A program made the translations under genes and the position numbers. This document shows, in pieces, positions 1 to 6,611 of a stretch of DNA of 7,353 nt; the stretch's first letter is position 1, and every line of letters starts with the position of its first letter. The DNA comes from CAZYPU01 sp049642705 (GTDB taxonomy: Bacteria; Omnitrophota; Gorgyraeia; JABMRN01; RBG-13-46-9), in NCBI GenBank assembly GCA_049642705.1, contig JBARPB010000090.1, positions 1 through 7,353 of the forward strand, read 5' to 3'. Below the pieces are notes generated by a model. It searched no databases and had not been told where the DNA came from. It saw only the letters and a list, made by a program, of their open reading frames with translations.

Positions 1-423
1 GTGCACGCTAAGGGTGTAAACCTTGTTTTCCAATATTACGCCTTTTATCTTTAGCTTTTTCTTAAGCGCCCCGTAAACCCTTTGTATGATGGGCCGCGAG
101 GCGCGGGCTTTCGGGTTTACGTATTTAACGGCGGGGCCTTCAAGTTCTATGCCGTGGTTTCCGATATAATAAAGCGATTTAAGGCCTATCAGGTTTTTTA
201 CGTTTTCTAATATCCTGCCGCTTACTATAAAAATGCGAATTCCCTTTTTCCCGGCAAGCCGCCGCAATACCGCTTTTGCTTCTTTATCGATCTTCGCCAG
301 CGGCGGTCTTTTCTTTATGGGGGTGAGGGTGCCGTCGTAATCTAAAAAAAATATTATTTTTTTAGCGTTTTTTATTTTTCTTTTCAAATCTTTTTTAGTT
401 CTTCTAAGAATTTTCCCGCCCAT
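1..423 (-). CDS. otsB: Trehalose-6-phosphate phosphatase, N-terminal part (cut by the window edge)
   Basis: Removes phosphate from trehalose 6-phosphate to give trehalose, the second step of the OtsA/OtsB pathway, in the cytoplasm. The HAD-superfamily nucleophile motif DYDGTLTPI is at about residues 28-36 counted from the ATG at 423. The second HAD motif follows as IFIVSGR, and then the GNHGIELEG segment typical of trehalose phosphatases. About 141 residues are visible of the roughly 250 usual for the family; the C-terminus lies beyond base 1. The start is uncertain. The ATG at 421-423 overlaps the end of otsA by 40 bases. A TTG at 385-387, overlapping the otsA stop, would leave 15 residues before the DYDGT motif and fits the family about as well. 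Neither has a well-placed Shine-Dalgarno sequence, so translation is probably coupled to otsA. Last visible gene of the operon. Confidence 0.93.
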   Translation of the reverse strand, partial: MGGKILRRTKKDLKRKIKNAKKIIFFLDYDGTLTPIKKRPPLAKIDKEAKAVLRRLAGKKGIRIFIVSGRILENVKNLIGLKSLYYIGNHGIELEGPAVKYVNPKARASRPIIQRVYGALKKKLKIKGVILENKVYTLSVH

Positions 424-1850
424 TTATAGATGTTGTTTTCCCTCACGACGTTCCTAAGGCGCTTCATCCTTTTTTCTTTCGTTTCCTTCGGGAGCTCTAT
501 TGCCTTCTTTATCGCGAGGGCAAAATTTTCCCTGTCGTAGGGGTTCACGAATATAGCGCCCTTAAGTTCTCTCGCGGCGCCCGTAAACTGGCTAAGAAGC
601 AAAACGCCGTCTAAGTCGTTTTTTGCCGCAATGAATTCCTTGCAGACAAGGTTCATTCCGTCGTGAAGCGGGCTTACAATGCAGGCATCTGAGAGTCTGT
701 ATAACGCGGCAATTTCCTTTCGCGACATGTGGCGCCTTGCCAGCGCCACGGGAAACCATTTCTCGGTCGAGTGTTTCCAGTTTACTTCTTCGACGAGGCT
801 GTTCAGCCTGTCGTTAAGTTCCTTATATTTATCTATGTGCATCCTGCTCAAGCCGCCCTTTTGTATGAACATGATTTTCCCCTTGTACTTGGGGAATTTC
901 TCCAGAAAACGGTCCACCGCCTGGATTTTTTCAATTATGCCTTTTGTATAATCAATACGGTCAAGCCCCATTATAACGAAAACATCGTCGCTTATCGAAA
1001 ATTCGTCCCTCAGTTTTTTCTCCGTATCCCTGACTTCTTTCAAGTCGGCAAATTTTGACAACTCATCGAAATCCACGCTGATCGGAAACGCCCTCACGAG
1101 GGTTTCGTGCCCGCTATAAGTTACGGAGGTTTTTTCTTTGTCAACCCTGGCTTCAAGTTCGTCCCTGACGGTTCCGATAAAATTGCTGCAGTGGTGCCTT
1201 ATGTGAAATCCGAGAAGGTCATTTGCGAGAAGGCCTTTTAGAATCTCCGCTTTTTGCGGGCATATCCTGAACACTTCCGGATTGGGCCATGGTATGTGAA
1301 GAAAATGGGCTGTACGAAGTTCTTTATTTTTTTCCTTCAGCATCTTGCCAAGAAGCATAAGGTGGTAATCCTGTATCCACACAAACGCTTTCTTGTCTTT
1401 GATCACCTCGAGTATTGTGTCGGCAAACTTCTGGTTTACTATCTTGTAATAAGCCCAGTCGATCTCGTCGAAACTGGGCCTTGTATACGCCATGTGGCAT
1501 AGGGGCCATATGGCCTTGTTCGAATACCCGTAGTAATACCCGTTTTCCTCGTCTTTGGTAAGCCAGATTCTTTTCAGGGTGTATTTGGGGTCTTCGGGCG
1601 GGACCTTTATCTCGTTCTTTTTGTTTACAACGTCCCTGTCAGCACTCGAGCCGCCGTATGCAACCCATGTTCCATTGCAGGCCCTCATTACAGGGTCCAG
1701 GGCCGTGACGGCGCCTCCGACAGGCCTTATATACTCGATTTTGCCCTCTTTATAAACGTGGATATAGGGCTCGCGGTTTGAGGCAATAATTAAGAGCCGG
1801 TCACCTAGTATCTTCTCAATTGTCTTTTTAAGTTGCGTTGTACTCCACAT
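384..1850 (-). CDS. otsA: Trehalose-6-phosphate synthase, GT20 family
   Basis: Transfers glucose from a nucleotide sugar (usually UDP-glucose) to glucose 6-phosphate, giving trehalose 6-phosphate in the cytoplasm. At 488 residues it is the normal length for bacterial OtsA. Visible motifs in order: SNREP at 24-28 and GGAVTALDP at 45-53 (N-terminal loop and glycine pair), WIQDYHL at 158-164, HIPWPNPE at 185-192, GLDRIDYTKG at 295-304 (Arg and Lys that hold the donor phosphates), and SPLHDGMNLVCKEF at 393-406 (Asp and Glu that hold the donor). Every key residue I can place is present. The stretch QKGGLSRM at 330-337 differs from the more common Q-x-x-x-SR version. The ATG lies 9 bases after the hydrolase stop, with only a weak Shine-Dalgarno. 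Glucosylglycerol-phosphate synthase is the main alternative within GT20, but the overlapping downstream trehalose-phosphatase gene argues for trehalose. Confidence 0.95.
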   Translation of the reverse strand: MWSTTQLKKTIEKILGDRLLIIASNREPYIHVYKEGKIEYIRPVGGAVTALDPVMRACNGTWVAYGGSSADRDVVNKKNEIKVPPEDPKYTLKRIWLTKDEENGYYYGYSNKAIWPLCHMAYTRPSFDEIDWAYYKIVNQKFADTILEVIKDKKAFVWIQDYHLMLLGKMLKEKNKELRTAHFLHIPWPNPEVFRICPQKAEILKGLLANDLLGFHIRHHCSNFIGTVRDELEARVDKEKTSVTYSGHETLVRAFPISVDFDELSKFADLKEVRDTEKKLRDEFSISDDVFVIMGLDRIDYTKGIIEKIQAVDRFLEKFPKYKGKIMFIQKGGLSRMHIDKYKELNDRLNSLVEEVNWKHSTEKWFPVALARRHMSRKEIAALYRLSDACIVSPLHDGMNLVCKEFIAAKNDLDGVLLLSQFTGAARELKGAIFVNPYDRENFALAIKKAIELPKETKEKRMKRLRNVVRENNIYKWAGKFLEELKKI

Positions 1851-1859
1851 ATGTTCTAA

Positions 1860-2972
1860 TTAGTATATAACAAATCTGCGGTAGTTGCAAGGAGAAAGGA
1901 GAATTTGGGGAGTCGGACTCCCTAAATTTTTCTGTAGGATGTCTTTGACCTTCTTTAACCAGGCCTGGTCGCCGTGGCGCGCCTTTCGGAAATGCCAGTA
2001 TTCGGCGCCCCACAAAAGGACGGTATCGATGCCGAGCGATTTCATCTCATCAAGCGTCGTTTGAATCATATCCGGCCGGATACTTACGGGCCTTTCGGGG
2101 CCTTTGTGAACCAGCTTGCCGGCTTCCCAGGGCTCCGCCTGAAGTTCCGTAATCCAGATTTTCTTTCCGCAACGCTCCGTTTGTTTCACGACCTCCGAAA
2201 AATACTTAAGGCGCTCCGGCCGGCGCGTCCGGACATAGTATTCGAACCGCCAGAACTTCTTGCCCACCACGGGATAAATGTCTATCCCGAGAATATCGCA
2301 CAACAGCGTACTATCCCTTATCGGTGTCCTCGGCGGAATGAGCCCTATTATAAATCGAATAAAGTTGTTGGGATAGGTTTCTGTGGTGATAAGAATGGGC
2401 CTCCTGTGGGGATCCAGGCTTCTGACCAGGTTGACCTCCTCTTTAAGAAAATCCTTGCCTATCCACCAGAAGTGCGGCCCGAAGCGACCCAGGGGTTCGT
2501 TCTCAACCTGCCAGCACTCGATAATGGGTTCATTTTTATAACGATTGACTACTTTTTTTATGAATTTTAGAGTCCTCTCCTTAAGAAGGGGGTGCCTGCC
2601 TAACTCCTGGCCGGCTCTAAGGTCAAGTTCCGCAAGTAGCCATTCCGGAATGTGGTACTCTGGCCACCTGGGGGCTTTCATCCCGACGGTGAGGACGACC
2701 GGGATCTTTCTTTTTTTTGCTTCCTTTATCTGCCAGTCAAGAGAACCGAAGTCATAGGTATCTTTTTTCTTTTCGATTCGGTCCCAGTAGGCCGAGAGGC
2801 GAATAATATCGAATCCCATCCCGAGGATCGATAAGTAAACCGCTTTCCAGTCCTGGTCCAGGTATTCGCTTTGTCTCGGGCTGAATGTCGTGCCGATGCC
2901 GAGCGGCTCGGCTTGCGCTGCGGCTTGGATGAAGATAAGAATGAGTATTAAAAGCCGAGTAAGTTTTTTCAT
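1860..2972 (-). CDS. Exported clan-A (GH5/GH42-like TIM-barrel) glycoside hydrolase
   Basis: Probably hydrolyses or transglycosylates a beta-linked glycan outside the cytoplasm; the substrate cannot be read from sequence. Residues 1-21 look like a signal peptide: MKK, a long Leu/Ile stretch, then AQA followed by EP. The barrel follows. RLSAYWDRIE (58-67) and VGMKAPRWPEY (96-106) resemble early strands of GH42/GH5 enzymes. The acid/base Glu is in WQVENEP (E159) after strand 4. The nucleophile Glu is in IWITELQAEPW (E276) after strand 7. WGAEYW (321-326) resembles strand 8. At 370 residues it is a single compact domain with no obvious carbohydrate-binding module. It starts 14 bases after the GT2 stop with no strong Shine-Dalgarno. 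The last 20 or so residues, after about KDILQK, are encoded by a palindromic repeat and flanking AT-rich sequence and look acquired. The catalytic-glutamate assignment is by motif; the exact family is not settled. Confidence 0.85.
   Translation of the reverse strand: MKKLTRLLILILIFIQAAAQAEPLGIGTTFSPRQSEYLDQDWKAVYLSILGMGFDIIRLSAYWDRIEKKKDTYDFGSLDWQIKEAKKRKIPVVLTVGMKAPRWPEYHIPEWLLAELDLRAGQELGRHPLLKERTLKFIKKVVNRYKNEPIIECWQVENEPLGRFGPHFWWIGKDFLKEEVNLVRSLDPHRRPILITTETYPNNFIRFIIGLIPPRTPIRDSTLLCDILGIDIYPVVGKKFWRFEYYVRTRRPERLKYFSEVVKQTERCGKKIWITELQAEPWEAGKLVHKGPERPVSIRPDMIQTTLDEMKSLGIDTVLLWGAEYWHFRKARHGDQAWLKKVKDILQKNLGSPTPQILLSPCNYRRFVIY
1902..1928. repeat. Palindromic repeat with GGGAGTC/GACTCCC arms inside the hydrolase 3' end
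   Basis: A 27-base inverted repeat centred on base 1915, with 13-base arms and one imperfect pair (1907/1923, G against T). The core is GGGAGTC-G-GACTCCC flanked by AATTT/AAATT. It lies inside the coding frame of the hydrolase and encodes part of its tail (around NLGSPTPQI). On the plus strand the stem is followed by a T-rich run, as in an intrinsic terminator, but no plus-strand gene ends here. In the direction of the operon the stem has no following T-run. GC-rich palindromes of this kind resemble dispersed REP-like elements; the window holds only this copy, so dispersal cannot be shown. Confidence 0.7.
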
Positions 2973-2986
2973 GTTTTACAGCCGGA

Positions 2987-4525
2987 TTATTCCTTCTTCT
3001 TCTGCGCTACCCAGAACTCCAGGCGCTTGCCCAGCATGAGCCTGGTCTGCGCGTCAAGGGCCGGGATGGCGGAGAGGAATAAAATAATGACCGGGATGAG
3101 AAGCCATTGAAGACCGAAAATTATCCTCACGAGAAGCGGGTGTTTCATTTTCTGCTTCGGCAAAAGGCATATGCTTAAAGCTATGCTCGTGATAAGCGAA
3201 AAAGAGGCGAGGTTAAATATGGTGGCGTCAATCCTGGGCGCGCTATAGTAAAGGACGCTTTCCCGAAAATGCCGGCCGGCGAAGAGTAACGGAAGCCATG
3301 CGATTACCGTCAAAAGGAATGCCCAGGTAGCCCACGAGATATGGCCTTCGAACAATTTAAAACTGAGCCTTATTTTGTTAAATAACGATATCTTTTTATT
3401 TTTCAAAAAAGCGCGCATCACGATGGGAAAGTTCTCCACGCCCCAGGCCCACCTTCGTTTCTGCTTGTACTCGTTTACAATCGTTTTCCACCAGGTGTTG
3501 GCCGCCACGATATCCATGGAAACCGTCGTGTACATGGGGATAACCCTGTAATTCCCGTCGAAATGGATATATGACTTCCAGAATATCGCCGAGTCGTCCG
3601 AGATCATGTCTACAGGCCAGTACCCTACCTCGACAAGCGCCTTGAAACTCATGCTGTGGCTTGAAAAGGTAACGAGTTTTTCGGGATTGGTCGCCTCTAT
3701 CAGCTGGAAAAACGAGGAGCCCGTTTCCAGGACCCTCGCGAAGCCGGGCACGTCCCAGATGTTGTTGTAATACACGGGTATCGGCTGGAAACTTGAGCGC
3801 GTCCTGTCGGGGCAAGCCATAAAACTGTAGGTAAGGCAGGCGAAATACTGCGGGTTCACGACGGTATCGGAATCAAAGCATGAGACAATTACATTCTCGA
3901 ATGAAAAGGATTTCGCTTTAAGGTATTCCGCGGCCGCTTTAGCGGCATTTGTTGCGTTGGCGCCCTTTACGCGGGCCTCGCCCGGAAGGCCGTCTTTGTG
4001 TATGGCCACCAGCAAATCCAGGAACTTCTCTCTGTATTTCGCCCGGATATCTTCGGCGCCTTTTTTGACCTCCTCTTTCGCCCTTTCTTCCACAGCCAGC
4101 ACGACCAGTATTTTTTCTGATGGAAACGTCCCACCGGCAATACTCTGAATCCCCGGCTCCACGATATCCTTAGTTTCTTTCGCTATAGGTATGATAACCA
4201 GGTGATAAATATCCTCGAGTGACGGGGGCTCGGCGCCTTTCGTCTTGTTCTTTAGGTCGCGGGCCCTTTTCATCCAGTCCGTATTCTTTTCTCTGGAAAG
4301 CAGGAAATAAGAAATTATGAGGAATATCGTCAGATATGCAAGTTTGAGCAACCAGTAAAGCAAAAACGCGATAATTATAGCCACGGCGATAAAGGGTCTC
4401 GTAAACGAAAGGACAAACATGCCGATGAGGATAGCCCAACTTGTGAACCCGGGGATAATCTCGAAAAAGCGCTGCAGCGCCTTTTCTCTGCCTTTTATGC
4501 CGTGCTTTGAAAAATTGAACTTCAT
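2987..4525 (-). CDS. Membrane-bound family 2 glycosyltransferase (processive polysaccharide-synthase type)
   Basis: Likely uses a nucleotide sugar to build a glycan at the inner membrane. Two N-terminal hydrophobic segments (about 27-45 and 47-76) precede a cytoplasmic GT-A domain (about 105-375), then at least three C-terminal helices (about 397-417, 436-455, 466-487). Motifs: VIIPIAKET near 110-118 at the nucleotide-binding start, KGANATNAA at 187-195, the DxD metal site in CFDSDT (D218, D220), SDD (309-311) where cellulose-type synthases carry TED, and QKRRW (355-359), which is the QxxRW acceptor motif. The tail (LGKRLEFWVAQKK) is a common ending in this group. There is no PilZ domain, so no sign of direct c-di-GMP control. 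The ATG overlaps the previous stop as ATGA (4522-4525), and a good Shine-Dalgarno, GGAGGG, sits 11 bases upstream at 4537-4542. Product and sugar are unknown. The exported hydrolase just downstream resembles the synthase-plus-hydrolase pairing of exopolysaccharide operons. Confidence 0.92.
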   Translation of the reverse strand: MKFNFSKHGIKGREKALQRFFEIIPGFTSWAILIGMFVLSFTRPFIAVAIIIAFLLYWLLKLAYLTIFLIISYFLLSREKNTDWMKRARDLKNKTKGAEPPSLEDIYHLVIIPIAKETKDIVEPGIQSIAGGTFPSEKILVVLAVEERAKEEVKKGAEDIRAKYREKFLDLLVAIHKDGLPGEARVKGANATNAAKAAAEYLKAKSFSFENVIVSCFDSDTVVNPQYFACLTYSFMACPDRTRSSFQPIPVYYNNIWDVPGFARVLETGSSFFQLIEATNPEKLVTFSSHSMSFKALVEVGYWPVDMISDDSAIFWKSYIHFDGNYRVIPMYTTVSMDIVAANTWWKTIVNEYKQKRRWAWGVENFPIVMRAFLKNKKISLFNKIRLSFKLFEGHISWATWAFLLTVIAWLPLLFAGRHFRESVLYYSAPRIDATIFNLASFSLITSIALSICLLPKQKMKHPLLVRIIFGLQWLLIPVIILFLSAIPALDAQTRLMLGKRLEFWVAQKKKE

Positions 4526-5943
4526 TGCTTTGCGGTCCCTCCCTTTCCGGGAACGATCTCGGCCGAGGCAAGGCTGCCGTTCGAAGCATCGAGATAATAC
4601 AAAAGTCCGGTCTCTTCCGAATAAACAATCGCCGTTTTTTCCTTAACCCGTAAAACACGATCTAAATGCGGCTCACCGTACGGCTGGAGTTCGATGAGGT
4701 AAACGTCGCTTCCGTCGCGGAAAAGGACATGCGAGGCCTCGTAAACCCAAAAGGCTTCCTTGATGTTCTTTCCCCCTGTAAAAATCCAGTTAAGCCGGGG
4801 CCCTTCCTCAAACGCGACGTCGCCAGTTACCTCCGTCGAAAAATCCAGAATACCGACCCTGTCCTTCTGCCACAAAAGAACCCTCTCGCGGGGTTTATCG
4901 AACTCGATTCCCTTTACACCCTTTTCGATAAACCTGTACGGGAGACGGTTGGCCAGAAGCTCATCCTTTTCTCCTCTAAAAAGAATTATGCTTTTCAAAA
5001 AAGGTATAATCCTGAAAACACCGGAATCACCGAAGATGGAAGCGGCGAGCTTTTTATCCTCCAGTATTTTGTTCACGTTCTTTTTTTCGTAGTTCATCGA
5101 GGAGAGGGTGTTATCGACTGCGAGAATGTAAACAAGCTTTTCGGCAACGCCTGCGCCGCGGGCCTCTTGCGCGAAACCGGGGTATAATGCTTTTGCCTTA
5201 ACGTCCAGCCGGTTTACGGAGTTTTCCTGAAAAGTAAAGATGTTATTTTCGTCCGCCGCATCCCACATCACCCAGCGCGGCTCTTTCGGGAAAAGGTCGG
5301 TGATATCCGATAGGTCCGGTTCTTTTCCGGAGAGGCTAAACCACAAAAAAAGTTCCCTTTTGTCTTTCGTGACCAGCCAGCCGAGTAGAGAGGAGCTTTC
5401 CCTTGCGGTGAAAAGTGAGAGAATCCTGCAGTCCGCGTACTGCGAGCCGGCAGGGATAAGCGGAGTTTTATTTTTTCCCTTGCAGTCATAAACGGCGTAA
5501 TCCCCGGCCGAGGCGCCCTTGGCGAGGAGTAAAAATTGCGTCCCCGGCAGGGCGGTTAAATCTTCAAAATTACCGGCAAGCAGCGCTTCGGTCTTGCGTT
5601 TCCTGGGAACAAGGAGTATTTTGCCGAGCGCTGTTGCCTCGCCGGCCTTCACCGGCAGGGTATCACGCCACACCTCGTAGTTTTCCAGAAATATCTTTAT
5701 ATCGTACTCTCCGGGAAGGAATTTATCAAGCATGGCGGGCGTCGTATTCTCCGCAACTTCGCCGTTTACGTATATCGACGCGCCGGCAGGCAGGGTTGAA
5801 AGGTATATAATCCCCGTTTTTACGATGTGTTCTTCCGCCTCCGGCTTAAAGATATACCCGAGCGAGTATAAAATAATCAGCGGGCAAAGTACGAGGTAAA
5901 CAAGGACAAAAATGTAGAATACAATTTTACGAAGGATAAGCAT
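4522..5943 (-). CDS. Membrane-anchored PEGA-domain protein with a propeller-like C-terminal region
   Basis: Function not known. Residues 7-31 form one hydrophobic helix near the N-terminus, a signal anchor that should leave the rest outside the cytoplasmic membrane. A PEGA domain follows at about 44-113: IIYLSTLPAGASIYVNGE, then TTPAMLDKFLPGEYDIKI and a GKILLVP ending. PEGA domains are common in surface and envelope proteins. Residues 120-460 are a series of short beta-rich units (for example FLLLAKG, LGWLVTKD, RVLLWQKDRVGILDF, YLIEL, ETGLLYYLDASNG) that read like a beta-propeller of the WD40/TolB sort. I see no catalytic motif. The ATG lies 3 bases after the preceding stop, and its own stop overlaps the GT2 start, so these products are probably made together. 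A scaffold or glycan-binding partner of the GT2 synthase is plausible but only an inference. Confidence 0.85.
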   Translation of the reverse strand: MLILRKIVFYIFVLVYLVLCPLIILYSLGYIFKPEAEEHIVKTGIIYLSTLPAGASIYVNGEVAENTTPAMLDKFLPGEYDIKIFLENYEVWRDTLPVKAGEATALGKILLVPRKRKTEALLAGNFEDLTALPGTQFLLLAKGASAGDYAVYDCKGKNKTPLIPAGSQYADCRILSLFTARESSSLLGWLVTKDKRELFLWFSLSGKEPDLSDITDLFPKEPRWVMWDAADENNIFTFQENSVNRLDVKAKALYPGFAQEARGAGVAEKLVYILAVDNTLSSMNYEKKNVNKILEDKKLAASIFGDSGVFRIIPFLKSIILFRGEKDELLANRLPYRFIEKGVKGIEFDKPRERVLLWQKDRVGILDFSTEVTGDVAFEEGPRLNWIFTGGKNIKEAFWVYEASHVLFRDGSDVYLIELQPYGEPHLDRVLRVKEKTAIVYSEETGLLYYLDASNGSLASAEIVPGKGGTAKQ

Positions 5944-5946
5944 CTA

Positions 5947-6549
5947 TTACTTTTTTCTGTCCAGGATAAGCCAGAGTATAGAAACAAGAAATATAAAACA
6001 GAGCGCGTACATAGTGTTCCAGAGGCCCGATTCTATGCTTACTTTTACGGCAATGCTCTCGACATTCGCGGTGTGCAGGTTATAAAGCCCCGCCAGCGAG
6101 ACGACGCCGCTTACAACAAGCATCAGAATGACGTAAATATTGTTTTTCAGGCCCAGCACGGCTAAACCTGCGCACAAAATCCCGAGTAGCGGCAAGAGAT
6201 ACACCAGATAGCTTTTCCACTCCAGGCCCTCCGCGCTCTTGAACATTATCCCTACGAGCGAGATTGCGACTTTCGAGGTCTTGTCATTGACAAGCTTCGG
6301 GATCTGGTAACCTGTTACCGTTGTTTTCACATCTATGTCGCCGAAACTGCTTATGGCGCCTGTTACCTTTTTCAACCTGTCAATTACCTTGCCCGCAATA
6401 GGGGTATCACCCAGCTTTTTGTCGGCAATGTCGGTCAATTCCTTTGATACGCCCACCGCCGAAACGCTAACCTTCGCCCAGGGTAGGAAAAACGAGATCA
6501 CGACAACGACGCTTGCCGCAATAATTAAACACGTAAGAATCCTTTTCAT
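5947..6549 (-). CDS. Hypothetical four-helix membrane protein, first gene of the operon
   Basis: I do not recognise the family. The 200-residue protein has a first hydrophobic segment at about 4-23, ending in FFLPWAKV. A polar loop of about 90 residues (24-113) follows, and then three helices at about 114-133, 137-157 and 177-196, with a basic DRKK end. The F-L-PW ending of the first helix is often seen in small bacterial membrane proteins of unknown function. The loop would face outward if the short N-terminus is inside. The start is well supported: AAAGGAGG lies 8 bases before the ATG, and a promoter lies just upstream. An ATG at 6552-6554, only 3 bases from the Shine-Dalgarno, would stop after two codons. 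The PEGA gene follows after 3 bases, so a role in the same envelope process is likely but unproven. Confidence 0.85.
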   Translation of the reverse strand: MKRILTCLIIAASVVVVISFFLPWAKVSVSAVGVSKELTDIADKKLGDTPIAGKVIDRLKKVTGAISSFGDIDVKTTVTGYQIPKLVNDKTSKVAISLVGIMFKSAEGLEWKSYLVYLLPLLGILCAGLAVLGLKNNIYVILMLVVSGVVSLAGLYNLHTANVESIAVKVSIESGLWNTMYALCFIFLVSILWLILDRKK

Positions 6550-6557
6550 CGCATTTG

Positions 6558-6565
6558 CCTCCTTT
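6558..6565 (-). promoter_or_regulatory. Strong Shine-Dalgarno sequence for the first operon gene
   Basis: Read on the minus strand this is AAAGGAGG, a near-perfect anti-16S match, 8 bases before the ATG at 6549. It is the strongest ribosome-binding site in the window and fixes the start of the membrane-protein gene. Confidence 0.85.
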
Positions 6566-6577
6566 CGTTATATTGCT

Positions 6578-6606
6578 AGTATACCTAATTATGTTGCGAT
6601 ATGCAA
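6578..6606 (-). promoter_or_regulatory. Predicted sigma-70 promoter of the six-gene operon
   Basis: On the minus strand the -35 box is TTGCAT (6601-6606) and the -10 box is TATACT (6578-6583), with a 17-base spacer. Transcription would begin near 6571, giving a leader of about 20 bases that carries the Shine-Dalgarno sequence. The -35 box begins only 5 bases after the stop codon of the upstream frame, so the operon can be expressed independently of it. The prediction rests on box match and spacing only. Confidence 0.65.
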
Positions 6607-6607
6607 C
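6593..6607. promoter_or_regulatory. Short inverted repeat over the -35 box (possible operator)
   Basis: GTTGC-GATAT-GCAAC is a perfect 5-base inverted repeat with a 5-base centre, and one arm covers most of the -35 box. A repressor bound here would block the promoter. It is not followed by a T-run in either direction, so it is not a convincing terminator. Arms this short can arise by chance. Confidence 0.3.
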
Positions 6608-6611
6608 CCGA

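Noticed and set aside
1902..1931. Palindrome plus T-run read as a plus-strand intrinsic terminator
   Set aside because: No plus-strand gene precedes it, and in the direction of the operon there is no T-run after the stem.
1974..2570. A 198-codon open frame on the plus strand
   Set aside because: It lies wholly antisense to the hydrolase gene, whose signal peptide and catalytic motifs are clear; its translation shows no recognisable domain.
4170..4658. A 162-codon minus-strand open frame overlapping the PEGA and GT2 genes in another frame
   Set aside because: Composition is that of a frame shadow (many Arg and Pro) and it overlaps two well-supported coupled genes.
4666..5187. A 173-codon open frame on the plus strand
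   Set aside because: Antisense to the PEGA-protein gene, with no recognisable motif or credible ribosome-binding site.
6549..6554. Upstream ATG at 6552-6554 as the true start of the four-helix protein, or as a leader peptide
   Set aside because: It sits only 3 bases from the Shine-Dalgarno and its frame stops after two codons.
6593..6607. Inverted repeat as terminator of the upstream ABC frame
   Set aside because: The stem is only 5 bases and is followed by ATAATTAGG rather than a T-run.
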